64,000 nucleotides of DNA from Candidatus Ozemibacter sibiricus (GTDB taxonomy: Bacteria > Muiribacteriota > Ozemobacteria > Ozemobacterales > Ozemobacteraceae). Positions 63,020 through 64,000 of this stretch are shown here, one piece after another. A program made the position numbers and the translations under genes. The stretch's first letter is position 1, and each line of letters starts with the position of its first letter. The DNA lies in contig QOQW01000001.1 in the NCBI GenBank assembly GCA_003327425.1, positions 186,001 through 250,000 of the forward strand. Reading direction: 5' to 3'. The notes under the pieces were generated by a model that was not told the origin of the DNA, ran no database searches, and saw only the letters and a program-made list of their open reading frames with translations.

Positions 63020-63062
63020 CGCCTCTCGCCGCGATGCGCGGGCCTCTGGCCGGGGAGAGGCG
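63020..63062 (+). terminator. Terminator-like hairpin
   Basis: CGCCTCTC (63020-63027) / GAGAGGCG (63055-63062) directly after the stop; no strong U-tract. Confidence 0.4.
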
Positions 63063-63191
63063 GTCGGGGGGCGCGTTGCCAGGAAGTTGGCCGGTTGGCC
63101 ATGGGGTGGATCAGGCCGAGCGGGAAGTCGCCGGGCGAGTCGCGCGAAATCATTCCCGTGGCAGGCCGATGGCGGTAGGGGTCGGCCGCGG

Positions 63192-63220
63192 TTGCCGTTC
63201 GCCGCCGGATCGGCTAATGT
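63192..63220 (+). promoter_or_regulatory. Sigma-70-type promoter
   Basis: TTGCCG - 17 nt - TAATGT, 34 nt upstream of ATG 63254. Confidence 0.5.
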
Positions 63221-63253
63221 TAAAGAGGGAAGCATACGATTCCTCTCAGAGCC

Positions 63254-64000
63254 ATGGCTGAAGAACAAGAAGCCAAAAAAGGCCTCAAGGCCATTCTGCC
63301 CGACCTCCTGGGCGTGCTCGGGACGGTAGCGGTCGGCGGCGTGGCCTATCTCGTCTTCACCAACAAACTGCCGCAGACCTTCTGGAAGGCCTACAACTAT
63401 TTCTACATCCTGACCATCGTCGGGATCTTCGGCCTCCTCGGCGAAAAGATCGCCATCACGCTGTCGGTCTTCATCGTTCCCCTCCTCCTTGGCGGAGGAG
63501 CGATCATGATGCGCTTGAAGCCTGAGACCTACCCTATCGAGGAATGGTGGGAGGTGTATTCGCTCCTGGTGATCTTCTCCGCCGGGTTGCTGGTATTTCT
63601 CTTCCTCCGATGGGAGCAGACGAAAAAAGCCAAAGCCCTGGAAGCCGAGAGCGGCCAGTTGAAAGCCCGCATCGATCCTGCGGCGGCGGCTCGCTACCGG
63701 CAGGCGCAGGCCGAGAAAGAGAAAGGGGCCGAGATCAAGCTCGAGGGGCTGACCGGGGGCAAACCCGAGAAGAAGCTGAAGAAGAAAGAAGAGCCGGCCC
63801 CTGAGCCGGTCGATCCCAATGAGACCCCCGAACAGCGCATGGAGCGAGAGATGCGCCAGTTGAAAGACGAGTTCAGCAAGAAGTCGATGAAGCTGTCGAC
63901 CACCTTGCTGCGCATGAAGAACCTGACCAAGAGCCTCGATCGCGACGAGATCTTCGCGACGGTCGTCGAGATCATCGCCAAGGGGCTCGACGCCGATCGG
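63254..64000 (+). CDS. Membrane protein with probable GAF-type sensor domain (truncated at window end)
   Basis: MAEEQEAKKGLKAILPDLLG..., several TM helices, coiled coil, then LTKSLDRDEIFATVVEIIAKGLDADR typical of a GAF start; open to 64000. Confidence 0.7.
   Translation, partial: MAEEQEAKKGLKAILPDLLGVLGTVAVGGVAYLVFTNKLPQTFWKAYNYFYILTIVGIFGLLGEKIAITLSVFIVPLLLGGGAIMMRLKPETYPIEEWWEVYSLLVIFSAGLLVFLFLRWEQTKKAKALEAESGQLKARIDPAAAARYRQAQAEKEKGAEIKLEGLTGGKPEKKLKKKEEPAPEPVDPNETPEQRMEREMRQLKDEFSKKSMKLSTTLLRMKNLTKSLDRDEIFATVVEIIAKGLDADR

Noticed and set aside
60836-63268. 810-aa minus-strand ORF
   Set aside because: Mirror of the TPR/membrane gene; Gln/Pro/Arg-rich, low-information translation.
1-64000. 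CRISPR array, rRNA, integrase or toxin-antitoxin system
   Set aside because: No regularly spaced direct repeats, rRNA-like segments, integrase motifs or recognisable TA pair were found.

Overview
High-GC bacterial chromosomal window, read entirely by eye plus the supplied ORF track; no database search was run. I support 46 protein-coding genes, two of them truncated at the window edges, and no tRNA, rRNA or CRISPR array. Housekeeping genes recognised: pyk (partial), pgeF/yfiH, pdxJ, rny-ymdB, ptsI, surE, birA, valS-tyrS-thrS. Signalling genes: a DegS/NarL-type kinase overlapping an NtrB/NtrC-type pair, another PAS histidine kinase, and a divergent SpoIIE-phosphatase/STAS pair. There are many large TPR/HEAT/coiled-coil proteins. 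The two most notable observations are: (1) a translationally coupled minus-strand operon (36126 down to 30658) of ECF sigma factor, FecR-type zinc-finger anti-sigma factor, lipoprotein with a possible Cys/His papain-like motif, and three prepilin-like proteins; and (2) a 198-bp MITE-like element (51542-51739) with 19/23 terminal inverted repeats and a perfect 8-bp target-site duplication (CAAAAACC), inserted between two divergent genes. Other candidates are an internally duplicated protein with a NucS/DUF91-like C-terminus, a lipoprotein with a duplicated unknown beta-rich module, and a possible structured RNA at 6076-6223. The lineage cannot be assigned from the sequence alone.
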